The notes under the pieces: model-generated | Seen by the model: the letters and a program-made list of their open reading frames with translations, nothing else | Database searches by the model: none | Told to the model about the DNA's origin: nothing | Part shown: positions 11,801 to 23,211 of the stretch, in pieces | How positions within the stretch are numbered: the first letter of the stretch is position 1 | How the letters are laid out: each line of letters starts with the position of its first letter | Source: Urophycis tenuis | Lineage: Eukaryota > Chordata > Actinopteri > Gadiformes > Phycidae | Direction of reading: 5' to 3' | Assembly (NCBI GenBank): GCA_036785325.1 | Contig: JAXIVH010000505.1 | Coordinates: 18,303 to 82,302, forward strand | Length of the DNA: 64,000 bases | Translations under genes and position numbers: made by a program

Positions 11801-12178
11801 TGGCAGCTTCACTGTCCCTCTCATCTGCTGCACGGTGCCCTGCTGAGTGGGGTTCACCCTGTTGACCTCAGCTGTTTCAATGATGCTATGCGTTGTCATT
11901 ATGGTTGATATTTTAGCCACGTGTTTCTCCATTTTGCAGTGGGCTAACAGTGCATGGGATCCCTTGGTGGAGTAATTTATCTCTTTAGAGCACAGAGTGC
12001 ATCTGGCATGGCCTGGTTTATCCAACTTTTTGAAGAAGTGAGACAAGGGAAAAACACAGCTTTTGCCTTTCAAGTCCATCTTAGTCTCCAACTTCAGCCA
12101 AGCCCAGCTCCATTTACACCTGACCCCAGCCTCAAGTTGAGCCACCCTAAGGGCATCCTCCTCCAACAACTCCCTCAT
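8862..12178 (-). CDS. hAT transposase, seven exons, reading frame intact
   Basis: Exons in coding order are 12178-11768, 11672-11049, 10948-10678, 10443-10307, 10110-9904, 9822-9512 and 9330-8862. All introns are GT-AG, and the phases join without a break to give about 809 residues. Exon 1 has a BED-like zinc finger (CTLCSKEIN with two histidines following). Exon 2 carries FSINLDES, the first acidic residue of the RNase H-like core, then MMDSCRVM and SCHHIHN. The last exon has VESSFSSMGD, which places the final catalytic glutamate in the ExxFS hAT dimerisation region. hAT transposases excise and reinsert DNA through hairpin-flank intermediates in the nucleus. The start at 12178 is the most upstream in-frame ATG; one at about 12079 is also possible. 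The stop overlaps a good donor (CAG/GTAAGT), so a longer spliced 3' end cannot be excluded. A domesticated host gene is unlikely, given the intact terminal repeats. Confidence 0.8.
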
Positions 12179-13305
12179 TCTGAAAACAAAGTGAGAGTGG
12201 CGAGTTTACATTAGTTTTAGCTTGCTGACAGCTAGCTAATTCGGCTACCTGAACTGATGAAATATGACAGATGCTTAATGCCGTGCTTCAAACTAAATAA
12301 AATTGAATACAGACTGATCGGTTCATTGTAAAACATTTATTTAATGATGTAAATGTGGCGTTTTCTGTACGTAGGCTACACGCCGAGGCAGCGCTGCTCT
12401 TTCTGTTCAATCACACACATGACGCTTAAAAATGCCATACATGAAACAAATTAAGCGGCAATATGCATTTGAAAGATGTTCAAGCAAACGCACGTAGTTT
12501 GAAACAACGTTCAAAACACACACAGCCAGCGTCACAACTAAGCATAAAGTCCACTAGCTGATAAAAGTTTTAATATGTTTTCATGTGAGAAAGTCACTGT
12601 TAAATCCAGTCTGTGGTCACTTTATCCAGAAATCGCCTGTTAGGAAATTTGCTCCGACGTTTGTTTTGGGAGAAGTGCAGAAGGAGCAGCGACCGGGGGC
12701 TAGCTAGGCTACATCCATGGTACCGGAACGTCTGAAGCAAACGTCGTGACTACTCCGTCGTCATCCCGCTGGAGATAACGAGCCAAGGAACTTTATCCGC
12801 AAGTTTTTAGAGGTTTACCGCTGGCTGGTTAATCTAACAAAAAATCTAACTAACAACTGTGAAATCTAACAACTGTGGCAGTCGCGTTAGTTTGTTTGAA
12901 TGAAAAGTGAAGCTTCAGGTGTGTATTGCTGGACAGAAGAGCAGCGCTGCCACCACATTACTGAATTTCCCTCAGGATAAATAAAGCATTTATCTACATT
13001 TACATAAATAAATAAACATTTTACAATAAACACTTCTTACCTTGACGGAGTCTCTTCCAAGAGATGTCGGTGAGGAAAAACGCGCGCCTCAAAGCGGTTG
13101 TTACTTGTTTCATCCAGATAAGATGCACGCGCCTTAAAGAGACAGGTGCATCGCCTCGCCTAGCCCCGCCGCCGCCGCCGCCCCCCCCCCCCCCCCCCCA
13201 AAAAAAAAAAAAAAAAATATTGCGGATCTACACGAATCACACAAATGACCCATTTGGGATGCAAAACGGCGAATTTCGCCGAAAGGTGACAAGTTTGCAC
13301 CCCTG

Positions 13306-13964
13306 ATTACACGTGGGAGACTGGTAGTCCAGTCCCTCGGACAGGACTCGGTCGGCGTCAGACCCGCGACTGTAAAAGTCGCCGCGGTCCGAACCACAAA
13401 CTCACAGCGAACTGATATTTCATGCTTATGTCTGGCTTCTGGAACCAAGGAGGGTTATCGTAAAATATAGAGAAGTACTTACGGTCAGGTTGAAATTCAT
13501 TATAATCAATCCGCTGTGCCCGCCGTCAACGTGCTGGCCCGCCTGCTGCAATCTTTTTCAAAATGTTCCCCAACCGTCAGGGAATGACGTTAGTTCCGCT
13601 CTGTTTACTTGATTTTTTTAAGTTGTTAGTTTCGTCTCCAATATAATTGAGTTGACTTGTTTAACAATTGCACTTATTTAGACTAATTGATATTATTAGT
13701 GTATTCTCAAAAAAATTATTGAAATGTACAATTATTATTACAAATATTTAAACCATGTAATCTGTGAGTCAAGTATCAATTTATTTTGAAGAAGTTAACT
13801 TAATTTACATGTGGATATTTTACAGAAAGATTCATGTTGGAGGTATACTCATGAATTTTGATCTAGGCAACTCAAATACTCATCATGATGATATTCAACA
13901 TTTTTATTTAGTATGCATACCTAAATATTATTGTCACATTTACTGGCTCCCTGAATAATTTCTT
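13306..13964. other. Non-coding DNA between the hAT element and P-like exons
   Basis: The sequence resumes directly from the hAT target site. No gene is visible. It is probably intronic to the P-like transposase, if the exon at 3757-4444 belongs to the same element. Confidence 0.4.
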
Positions 13965-16900
13965 TCAGTCATGTTCTTTCAGAACCATCTCTGTGTCAAT
14001 GATGACCTGGGGACTCTCCTGGGAGGCATATGTGTTGAACTGCAGTAGGAAGGTGTCGAGATCTTGCTCACAGTTGCTCTTTTCAGAGTTGTTAAACATC
14101 AGTCCCGTGGCCACGGCCCGATATTCACATTCGAACTGGACAGATTCAGGATTGTCACGATTACCGCCACGAGCTGAAACAAACATACACACCACCATAC
14201 TGAATACAGTAATTACAACCTTTTGTTACAATTATAATCATTTTAAATTAAGTGTTTTAACAAAGGTGTGCCCCAATTCAAACTAATACCAACAACTTTT
14301 TCTGTCAATTACAATTACAGTTTCTGTCTGGTACTGGATGTTTTATGAATGCACTACAATCTTAATGAGTGTTGTGGTTGTTCAATTGAGAACAACATTG
14401 ATGTTATATACCTCTAATAGATGAGTATGCATTTTCAAGGCAGTCTTGATTCAGACGATTGGTCAACAGGTAAGACACCTGATGACGATCACGGATATCC
14501 CTCCAGAGCATTTTGAGGCACAAGATGTTATGTTGCCATCCTTCCACACATGGGAGCTGCTTGGATCCGGGGGGAGAACCAATAAGCCTCAGACGGGGGA
14601 GCCACTCCATACATTGATCAAAGAATGGAAAATGTGCAGATACATCTGAGAGGGCAGACTTAAGCTTGCGAGAATCCTTGAGGCGCTGGGAGTTGAAGCA
14701 GTCGAAAAGGCCATCAAAGTTCTCGCAGAATTTGGCAGCTGCCATGTAGTTTTTCTGTGGCTGGGCTTTGAGTTGCTTTATCTGTGCCAGTGTCTTGATT
14801 CCTACAGCAACTGAGTGACTCAAGACCTGTGTAGCCAACTTCACTCTCATGGAAGCAAAAGGAGGAAGATGAACATGCTTCTTTGTAAGACGGCAACACA
14901 ATCGGATCTCCTGTCTGCTGTCATAAGCATATAGGTCTTCCAGAATAGCCCAGGTGATTTCATCTCCATCCAATTGAAAGCCGCGGTTGTGCCAGTTGTT
15001 GCGTATGTTCTTTATCAAATGAGGTGGATCCCACAGGCAAAACACTTTGACATTATCAACCTCAAAGTATGGCTGTTCCTTTGTCACCCAAAGGCGAGCA
15101 AGCATTGCACGATTACCACCGCCCTGGTCACAGATTAAGACTACGCACTCCATTCCAGCCTTCCTCAGCTCACAAATTCCTTCCAGCAGCAATGATTGAA
15201 GCCGAGAATGTGGTATGGGCCCACTTGTGAAGCAATAGCCAAACAGTTGCTTCCACTTCCGGAAAAGGCCTCTTACCATGAATGCTGAGGCATAGTTGGC
15301 CACAAATGGACTACGGTGACTTTTCCCCAAATCCTCAAAGCCTTTAATTGTATCTGCAGGCTCATCATAATGGACTGCCTGTTTGAGGGTCATCCCGTCG
15401 GTGATGATGGCACATACCTTGTCCATGGGTGTCATGGTCTCAATTGCCTTCTTTATGGTGGACAGAATGCATTGATTAAAGCCAGTTTTAAAATCCAGAG
15501 TGTTGGGGAGGCTACAGGGATGTCTAGTTCGTTTAGGTGTTAGAAGTTATCCAAGATGGGGCATCGGTTAGAATGCCAGGTATAGGAATGATGAGGAGAC
15601 GATGGGGTTTGATCATTAGACTTGTATTCTTAAAGATTATTCAAATAGTTCAGGTTCATGTTCAAACACACACACAAACACAAACACAGTCTGAAAAGGA
15701 AAAGGAAACAGGTAATACAAATAAGAAATAAGGCACTATAAGTACACATAAGGATCTGCAATTACTTTAACGGATAAGTGCCTGTGTTATACTTCCAATA
15801 CAAATATAAGCGTTGGCGATTTCTAATAGGAAATACATTATACCGTCTCTAGAGCCCTCTAGTGGCCAAAAGAAGTAACGCAATTAGAACACGCACATCA
15901 CGCGTAACATTTACTTCACGCGAACAGAGGAAAACTTTACCCGAAATATTCTCGAACATCGAGGCCGATAAAGCTACACGCTAATAACAGGCAACTTAGA
16001 AATATGTAAGCATTCCACTCAACACATTTTAGGCACATTACGAAACGTAGGCTACACAATATATCCAGACAATATCCTACCTATCTCAGCATACCTACGG
16101 ATTTACAGACAAGTAAACAGAAACGAAGATACACACAAAAAATTACAGCATGACCTACGTTTCATCATTGACTGTGAGGGAATGTATTATGAAAACTTGG
16201 AACTACACTGACTTGCCTAAAGGTAATATTCTAAACTTTTAACTCAGAGCCTGCCAAGCGTGGACAGCTTCGTTACTAGCCTAGGCAGGTGAAAACCGGA
16301 AAAAAACTAAGAAGAGATCAGGAGATCTATCGGAAGTAGAACTAACAGAAACAATAAAAGTCCCGGCCTTTTCAACACAGAGACTTAAGAACATTCTGCA
16401 GTGTGCGGACAGATGGCATTGAAAATACTTTGCTGAGTAGCCAATAACATTTAGGACTGGCATGCAGGAGAGACAAGAAAAGGCTTTGTCTTGAACGGTC
16501 CAACGAAAACCATTAGCCTTGCGCTGGCACATCCGTAACTGTGTGCTGAAAAATGCATAGGACTTGGCTGGTAACAGTCTCTTCAGTTCATTCATCAGAC
16601 CCGTCTTGCTGGTCTTGCTGGTCTTCTGGCGAGTGAGGTCCCTTACTTTTGCCTTCAGCTTGCATATCTGTGATTTCAGAGACCCGATAGTCTTAGCATG
16701 TTTTTTAGTAGCGGCAGTCAGGTCTGATTGCATTGGTGGTGGTAATAAAGGTCCTACAACAACATTATTATCTGGTGATGAGGGTGGTGATGAAGGACCT
16801 GAGATGGCATCATCATCAGGCAAGCTATGTTCCTCAAAAAATGGACCAGTGGTGTGACTCCGTTTCCCTGTAAAAAAAAGCACAACATTTGTAACTTAGA

Positions 16901-17400
16901 TCATGTGAATCCTTTTCATGTGAAGTGAATCATTTTACAGCAAAAAAAAAATATTAAATCATTCAACAACAGAAAAAAGTGTTTGATACTATTTGATAGA
17001 CATTAAGACTGACAATAAGTCAACCTGTAACATAATATAGATTCTTACGTGGCTTTGGTGGCAACTCCTGGCGTGTCTTTGGTAGCTTTCTCCTTTGTTC
17101 TATGTCCATTGGTGGCGGTGGGTTAGGGGAATTAACCACAGTAGGTACAGCATTCCAATTTAATCCTGCATGTCTGTTTTTTATAATAAAATATTTGATG
17201 TTTCTAAAATATATTTCAATATGAGTAATCTGTGTTTATATACTATTACAATATATTCTCACTTATACATACACATTTGATGGCCTTTTGAACTGGCTGG
17301 GGTGGAAATGTGCACTGCAGACCCTGTAGCTCTGATGGAGCTGCTGGCAGCTGATACCTGTCAAGGTAGCGTTTCTTAGATTCTGCACCCATCTGGCACA
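13965..17400 (-). pseudogene. P-element/THAP9-like transposase, main exons, decayed
   Basis: On the minus strand, 17400-17275 encodes the end of a THAP zinc finger (RVCSAHFHPSQF). About 17150-17050 is a proline-rich linker with AVPT, and 16883-16281 a coiled-coil segment ending in QLRMCQRKANGFRWTVQDKAF. After that motif the frame shifts (the continuation HASPKCYWLL lies in another frame), and a stop follows. The RNase H-like core occupies about 15510-14404: CAIITDGMTLK, CVVLICDQGGGNRAML, WDPPHLIKNIRNN and NQDCLENAYSSIRG, all P-transposase landmarks. A further exon sits at 14198-13965. P/THAP9 proteins cut and rejoin DNA in the nucleus. The N-terminal half of the THAP domain and the element ends were not found. 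With a frameshift and a stop it cannot be active as it stands. Confidence 0.75.
15516..16280. other. Intron-like gap within the P-like transposase
   Basis: No coding similarity. It lies between the coiled-coil exon and the catalytic-core exon. Confidence 0.4.
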
Positions 17401-18617
17401 CCTTCAAAATGTTGTGCATAATTTCATTACAAATGCCTTAACAGTTTTCACCAGCCAACCAAACATGTTGTTGGTAGATTGTTGTTTGATGATATCATCC
17501 TTTACTATATCCAGGTATAGCCTAAGCAAACAAGTACGATGTCATATACTAGTTCGTAGTGCTAATCATAGATATATTGCTTATTACACATTATTGAAGA
17601 CAACTGGATGTGAATATCTTTTCTTTTTTGGCTCTAATTTTCCCTTCCTACACAAAACATCTGGTTGACATTGCCTTCAAGGGAGCAGGTAGGCTTAAAG
17701 TGATGGTTCGGAGTAAAATTCACCCTGAGGTAATTTCCACCAATAATCCAGCCAAATACCCCCTCAGATGCATTTTTAGCGACAGTCAGTATTTATCAAG
17801 TTTAGGGGTATCAGCCGAATGGCTTAGTATTGGAGTGTCCGGTACAATGTGTATATCTCGTAAATTACCCCACTAATAATGCATGGATTGTTACCCAACT
17901 TCTGTAGTAGTACATATATGGTCTGTACTCACAAAACGAGGCATTTTAAAGTTTGTAAGTACACCAGGAGTTTATTTAAAAGAGCCCTTTTCTGATAGCT
18001 TCAACTCGCTGTTGCTAAGGCTACCGCTGCGTCGATGTCTTTTCCGTCTTTCCGGATAAGTTCGTAAAAGTCCTCTTCAAAACTCACAAGTGTAAGGAAA
18101 AAGTTAGTGAATTCAACACTCCATCGAAATGTATTGACAACTGGAATAATTGAATACTTGAAATTAGATGTTTGCTAGTGGCTAACGTTCCTTACTCAGT
18201 AAAGTTAACGTTAATTTAGTGATGTAGCCTAAATGAAATGTAAATGAATTGTATTAATGGATTAACGAAATAATTCATTCATAATTTTCTGAAAATGTGC
18301 TATTTAAAAAGTACATTTCTAGTCTTGGTTCAATTTCGACCAAATACAACGTCAGCTAACTGTTACTGCGGTTATGGCATAGCATAGCAACTTTAACGTT
18401 ACAGCACCTCACTTCAATAACATTTAAAACCTTTTCTTATTTACCTTTTACGCTACTTGATATCCGGTACATTGGTAATTTTTACAATTGATGGCAGAAC
18501 ATTGTTTTCTTTGTTTCCAGTTTACAGACATACTTTTTCTTTGAAGCAAGTAGCAACTGTCACCGGTTCAGTCCAAAATGGCGAACGCGCGACAACAGCG
18601 CCATCTAGCGATTGTTG
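17401..18617. other. Non-coding DNA with probable DNA-transposon relics
   Basis: There is no supported gene. The stretch around 17690-17760 and the CpG-containing stretch around 18560-18640 have the character of transposon ends, but I could not pair terminal repeats. Confidence 0.35.
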
Positions 18618-18850
18618 TCAAAATTCCAACGGAGTTTCGCCTCTTGTTAATTCTATACTCTTTGGTATCATTTTCCAGACTGTAGCAGTGAACAGTGAGT
18701 GTGCTGGCTGGCAGGTGATTTTATGTGCCTTCCTGGGGCAACAGTTGAGGTAGATGTTGTCTAGGGTGGGAAGCACCCTGCTGGTGGTGGTCTGGGTGGT
18801 TTTCACCACCCTTTGTAGGGCCTTGCGGTCCTGACACTGGTGAGTGTCTG
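18618..18850 (-). mobile_element. Decayed L2 reverse transcriptase fragment
   Basis: The minus-strand frame reads RKALQRVVKTTQTTTSRVLP and then a weak match to the KAH-SLF segment of L2 proteins. It corresponds to the same C-terminal portion seen at 180-330 on the plus strand. It may be the remaining 3' part of the L2 copy at 29815-30610, displaced by later insertions. Confidence 0.55.
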
Positions 18851-18859
18851 TGTGACCCC

Positions 18860-19623
18860 CGCTGCAGCTTCAAGTTTATTGTCACATACTAGATAACAAC
18901 GTCGACATTACCAACAGTGAAACTCTTATACCTCGGGTGAACTCAACTTTGCATAGTTAAATTAAATTAAATTAAATCTAAATATGCATATAAATAATAA
19001 CATCAGGAGGCGAGGGTGGTGGGCAGTGGCCGGGGGAGTGAAGGTAGGGGTGGGGGTCGAAACATGTATGTGTGTATGGTGTGTGTGTGCGCGCAAGTGT
19101 TTTCAGCAGTTCAGTAGCCTGACGGCTTATGGGAGGAAACATTTACATTTACATTTATCAGACGCTTTTATCCAAAGTGACTTACAAAAAGTACATTTGT
19201 CATACATACATACATACATACATACATACATACGATAAGATAAGATATTCCTTTATTAATCCCCCTTAGGAGAAATTCACAGTGACCAGCAGTACAAGGG
19301 GATAGACTGCAATAAAAACCTGACTATAGACAATAAACAATAAATAGATTCACCTAAACAAGATTAAATTATATGAGAGCTCTTAAAGTCAGATCAGGTG
19401 AAAAAAGTGAGAACCTATATACATACATAGTAATCATCATTGAGATGGACAGTGCAGTTGGTAGATAAACATACTTAGTAGTTATCATTGAGATGAACAG
19501 TGCAATTGGTAGATGAATAGATGAATAGTGCAACTGGTACCCGAGTCTTATTGAGATGTAGATATAAAAATAAAAATAGACATAAAAATAAAAATAGATG
19601 TTCAGTAGGCCAAGGCTGCCCCC
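18860..19623 (-). mobile_element. LINE/SINE 3'-end fragments
   Basis: Several short tails are packed here. A TTCAAGTTTATTGTCAC motif near 18870 precedes an AAATT repeat near 18960. A fragment at 19141-19190 contains CAGACGCTTTTATCCAAAGT, the widespread teleost SINE/LINE tail domain. A further minus-strand LINE tail starts with GATAA repeats and TCCTTTATTAATCCCCC at 19233-19270. None has coding capacity. Confidence 0.55.
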
Positions 19624-19755
19624 TACATACATACATACATACATACATACATACATACATACATACATACATACATACTGTACATACATACATACATACA
19701 TACATACTGTACATACATACATACATACATACATACATACATACATACATACAAG
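19624..19755. repeat. (CATA)n microsatellite
   Basis: Long runs of the CATA tetranucleotide interrupted twice by CTGTA. A shorter run of the same unit lies at 19199-19232. Confidence 0.95.
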
Positions 19756-19802
19756 AGCATGAGGATGTTTTTTTTTTGGGGGGGGTGGTAGAGGATGGAT
19801 GT

Positions 19803-20639
19803 TTATGCAAGGTTCCGGTGAACTCTGAACAAGTGAGTCTTGAGATGGAACATGGGGAGTGACTCCACTGTCCTGACATTGGCAGGGAGCTCATTCCACC
19901 ACTGCGGTGCCAAAATGGAGAAGAGTTGTGATTTCACCGTCCAACCTTTTCCTCCTTTTAGTGATGGAGGTACCAGTTGACCAGCTACGGTAGTTGAGCG
20001 GAGTGCTTGGGCAGGGGCGTGGGGTTTTACTAACGCTTGGAGGTAGGTAGGAGCAGTTCCATGAACAGCTTTGTAGGCCAGTACCATCGTCTTGAATTTG
20101 ATGCAAGCCACTACAGGGAGCCAGTTGAGGTCATGGAAGAGGGGGGTTACATGGGAAAAACTGTCTCTGAACCTGCTGGTTCTGGTCCGGATGCTCCTGT
20201 ACCATCTGCCAGACAGTAGGAGCGTGACCAGTCTATGGCTGGGATGGCTGGGGTCCGAGATGATCCGCTGGGCCTTCCTCTTGCAACGTTGGCTGTAGAG
20301 GTCCTGGATGGTTGGCAGCTCAGTCCTGGTGATGTCCAGGACTGAGTCCCTGACCACCCTCTGCAGAGCCTTGCGGTTGAGGGCTGTGCAGCATGGTACA
20401 CCTGTAGACATTAGTATCCTGGAGTCCAGATAGAACCTCCTCAGTCGCCAGAGGAAGAAGAGCCGCTGCCTCGCTACCTTCACGACCACACCTGTGTGGT
20501 GTGACCAGCTCAGATCCTCGCTGATGTTAATTCCGAGGAATCTGAAGTGGCTGACCCTCTCCATTGCTGACCCCCCGATGTGGATGGGTGCGTGTCTCTC
20601 TCCCCGCAGCCTCCTGTAGTCCACAATCAGTTCCTTCAT
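19803..20639 (-). pseudogene. Chimeric LINE reverse transcriptase ORF (L2 fused in frame to another LINE)
   Basis: A single uninterrupted 278-codon frame joins two unrelated LINE C-terminal regions. Residues 1 to about 165 are L2-type (KELIVDYRR, HFRFLGINISEDLSWS, YRSIRTRTSRFRDSF). From about 166 it switches to the other type (HVTPLFHDLNWLPVV, YKAVHGTAPTYL, QWWNELPANVRT), which is found at the end of a different jockey-superfamily LINE. Neither half contains polymerase catalytic residues, so a working enzyme is not expected. The frame starts at an internal methionine of the L2 (KMKELIVD). Its upstream continuation was separated by the insertion at 20677. Confidence 0.7.
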
Positions 20640-20676
20640 CTTGCCAATGTTGAGTAGGAGGTTGTTGTCCTGTCAG
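20640..20676 (-). mobile_element. L2-B, edge left of the L2-C insertion, with target duplication
   Basis: The minus strand reads DNNLLLNIGK just upstream of the chimeric frame. The hexamer TGTCAG at 20671-20676 is repeated at 29418-29423 and marks the insertion site of L2-C. Confidence 0.75.
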
Positions 20677-22970
20677 CAAGATGGCGCCGTGGACAGTCAC
20701 CTCAGTGTGTTGGTGCGCGGTGTTTTGTTTTGTGTTTCAACTCCATCTATTGCGATGGCACCCGGAGGTCTTTCACCAGAGAAGAGCTCATGAACATCAG
20801 GGTAACAACGCCAGAGGATTTATTTCCTACTTTCCTTCTCCCAACATTGGAAATTTTGGACATTCTGGTCAAAGGTTCGCTCACCTTTGCTCACGCAGTG
20901 AAACGTCGGAGGAGAGGGAAACGTGCCGGTGCGCTTGTGCGTCTTCGCCAGCGCAGATTACGCACACCTCTACCGGGAATATTTCTCTCTAACGTGCGTT
21001 CACTGTCCAACAAACTGGATGAATTACAACTGCTGTTGGGAAAAAACAGGGACTTTTCTTCATCCACTGTTTTGTGCTTCACGGAGACGTGGCTTTTGTG
21101 CTTCACTGAGACGTGGCTTCCAACTCTTCAGAGCGGACAGAGACACGGAACTCTCCGGCAAAACAAAAGGTGGAGGAATCTGTTTTTACATCAACAGTGG
21201 TTGGTGCAACGACATGACGGTCATCCAGCAGCACTGTTCTCCTGATCTGGAATCCTACATCATAAACTGTAAGCCTTTTTATTCACCCCGTGAGTTCGCT
21301 TCATTCATTCTGGTTGGTGTTTACATTCCACCGCAGGCCAACGTGCAGGACGCACAGCGCATGCTCGCCGACCAGATACTGTGTGTGGAGCGTACCAACC
21401 CGGACTCCTTAGTTATTGTCGTTGATGTCTCCCCATCCACCTTGAAGCACTGCGCTGATCAACTGTCTCCAGTGTTCAAAAACGTTTTCAACACCTCACT
21501 GTAGACATGTCACGTGCCAGCCTGCTTCAAGACCTCAACCATAATTCCTGTCCCCAAGGAGCCAAGGACCACAGGACTTAACGACTTCAGACCCGTCGCC
21601 CTGACCTCTGTGGTTATGAAGTCCTTTGAGCGCCTTGTGCTCTCACACCTGAAAGGCATCACCGACCCCCTCCTGGACCCCCTGCAGTTTGCCTACAGAG
21701 CCAACAGGTCTGTAGACGATGCAGTCAACTTGGCCTTTCCAGTTCATCCTCCAGCACCTGGACTCCGCAGGAACCTACGCCAGGATCCTGTTTGTGGATT
21801 TCAGCTGTGCTTTCAATACCTTCCTCCCGGCTCTGCTTCAGGAGAAGCTCTCCCAGCTGACTGTGCCTGACTCCACCTGCAGGTGGATTACAGACTTCCT
21901 GTCTGACAGGAAGCAGCATGTGAAGCTGGGAAAACGCATCTCCGACTCACAGACCATCAGCACCGGTTCTCCCCAGGGCTGTGTTCTTTCTTCTCTTCTC
22001 TTCTCCCTGTACACAACAGCTGCACCTCCAGTCACCAGTCCGTCAAGCTTCTGAAGTTTGCGGATGACACCACCCTCATCAGACTCATTTCTGATGATGA
22101 TGAGTCTGACTACAGGAGGGAGGTAGACCATCTGGTGACATGGTGCAGCCGAAACAACCTAGAGCTCAACGCTCTAAAGACAGTGGAGATGGTTGTGGAC
22201 TTCAGGAAGTACTCAGCCTCACCTGCCCCCATCACCCTCTGCGACTACACAATTGACACTGTGGAGTCCTTCCGCTTCCTGGGAACTGTCATCTCCCAGG
22301 ATCTCAAGTGGGAGCTGAACATCAGCTCCCTCATCAAGAAAGCCCAGCAGAGGATGTACTTCCTGAGGCAGCTGAAGAAATTCAACCTGCCCAGGACAAT
22401 GATGGTGCACTTCTACTCCTCCATCATTGAGTCCATCCTCACCTCCTCCATCACCATCTGGGTCGCTGCTGCCACCGCCAAGGACAAGGGCAGACTGCAG
22501 CGCGTCATTCGGTCTGCAGAGAAGGTTATTGGCTGCAATCTGCCGTCGCTCCAGGACCTGTACACCTCCTGGGGCCTCATTTATCAACCGTGCGTAGGAA
22601 AAGTTCTAATTTCGTTCGTACGCATGAAATTTAAAATGTGCGTGAGTAGAAAAAAATCTGCATTTATCAAACGTGCGTACACGGGTCGTACACACACCAG
22701 TAAGTAATCCGTGATGATAAATCCCACCTGTTCTCAACTACCATGCTCGTGCACGGTTAGAGTCATTTGCATTCAGAAACGCCTCCAATTGACCATATAT
22801 GGTAGCGGAAATCCCTCAATGCCAGCCATCAATACGTCAATACGTCAATACGTCAATGCCAGCCATCCTCAATAGCTCCTGCTTGGAGCTGCGCAACCAC
22901 CTGCAGGATGAACGAATCGTGCGTTCCTCCAGGCCACCGGGCAACAACGTTTAGTAGAGACATATTGGCA

Positions 22971-23211
22971 TTAGATTTGTTGTATTTGTGTATTAATTAA
23001 ATTAAGTCCTTTCCTGTTAATGTAACTGAATTCATTGTGTGATTGTGCTTTTATTGTGATGTGTGTGCAATCTATATGGCTCCAATTATATTTGCGAATC
23101 CAGCGATGGCGTGGAATTAACGGGAACTGAATGTAAAGTGCGGCTAGAGAAATGATTGCATCCAACACTGCTGGCATGATTCTACTCAGTGTCGGCTGTG
23201 AAACGCCGCAT
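22971..23211 (-). pseudogene. HARBI1-like transposase, catalytic fragment, truncated
   Basis: The minus-strand frame reads CGVSQPTLSRIMPAVLDAII, then YIQFP, IDCTHITIKAQSHNEFSYIN and RKGLNLINTQI. The helix-turn-helix-like GVSQPTLSR and the IDCTHI-IKAP-FxYINRKG signature are those of Harbinger transposases; the Asp in IDCTHI is the first catalytic residue. The remaining two catalytic residues and the C-terminus are absent, and the join to the N-terminal part is out of frame. This copy is non-autonomous. Other sequence in the gap 22597-22970 shows no coding features. Confidence 0.75.

Larger units (their letters stand above)
7759..13305 (-). mobile_element. Complete hAT-superfamily DNA transposon
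   Basis: The element begins CAGGGGTGCAAACT at 7759 and ends with the exact reverse complement at 13292-13305. The 5-bp direct repeat ATTAC borders both ends (7754-7758 and 13306-13310). CAGGGGTG ends are typical of hAT elements. Most hATs make 8-bp duplications, so a 5-bp one would point to a less common subgroup. The 5' subterminal region holds GC-rich palindromes at 7800-7843. Between the ends lies a seven-exon transposase gene on the minus strand with no broken exon. A LINE tail and a foldback repeat are inserted on the 3' side (7900-8440). Confidence 0.85.
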
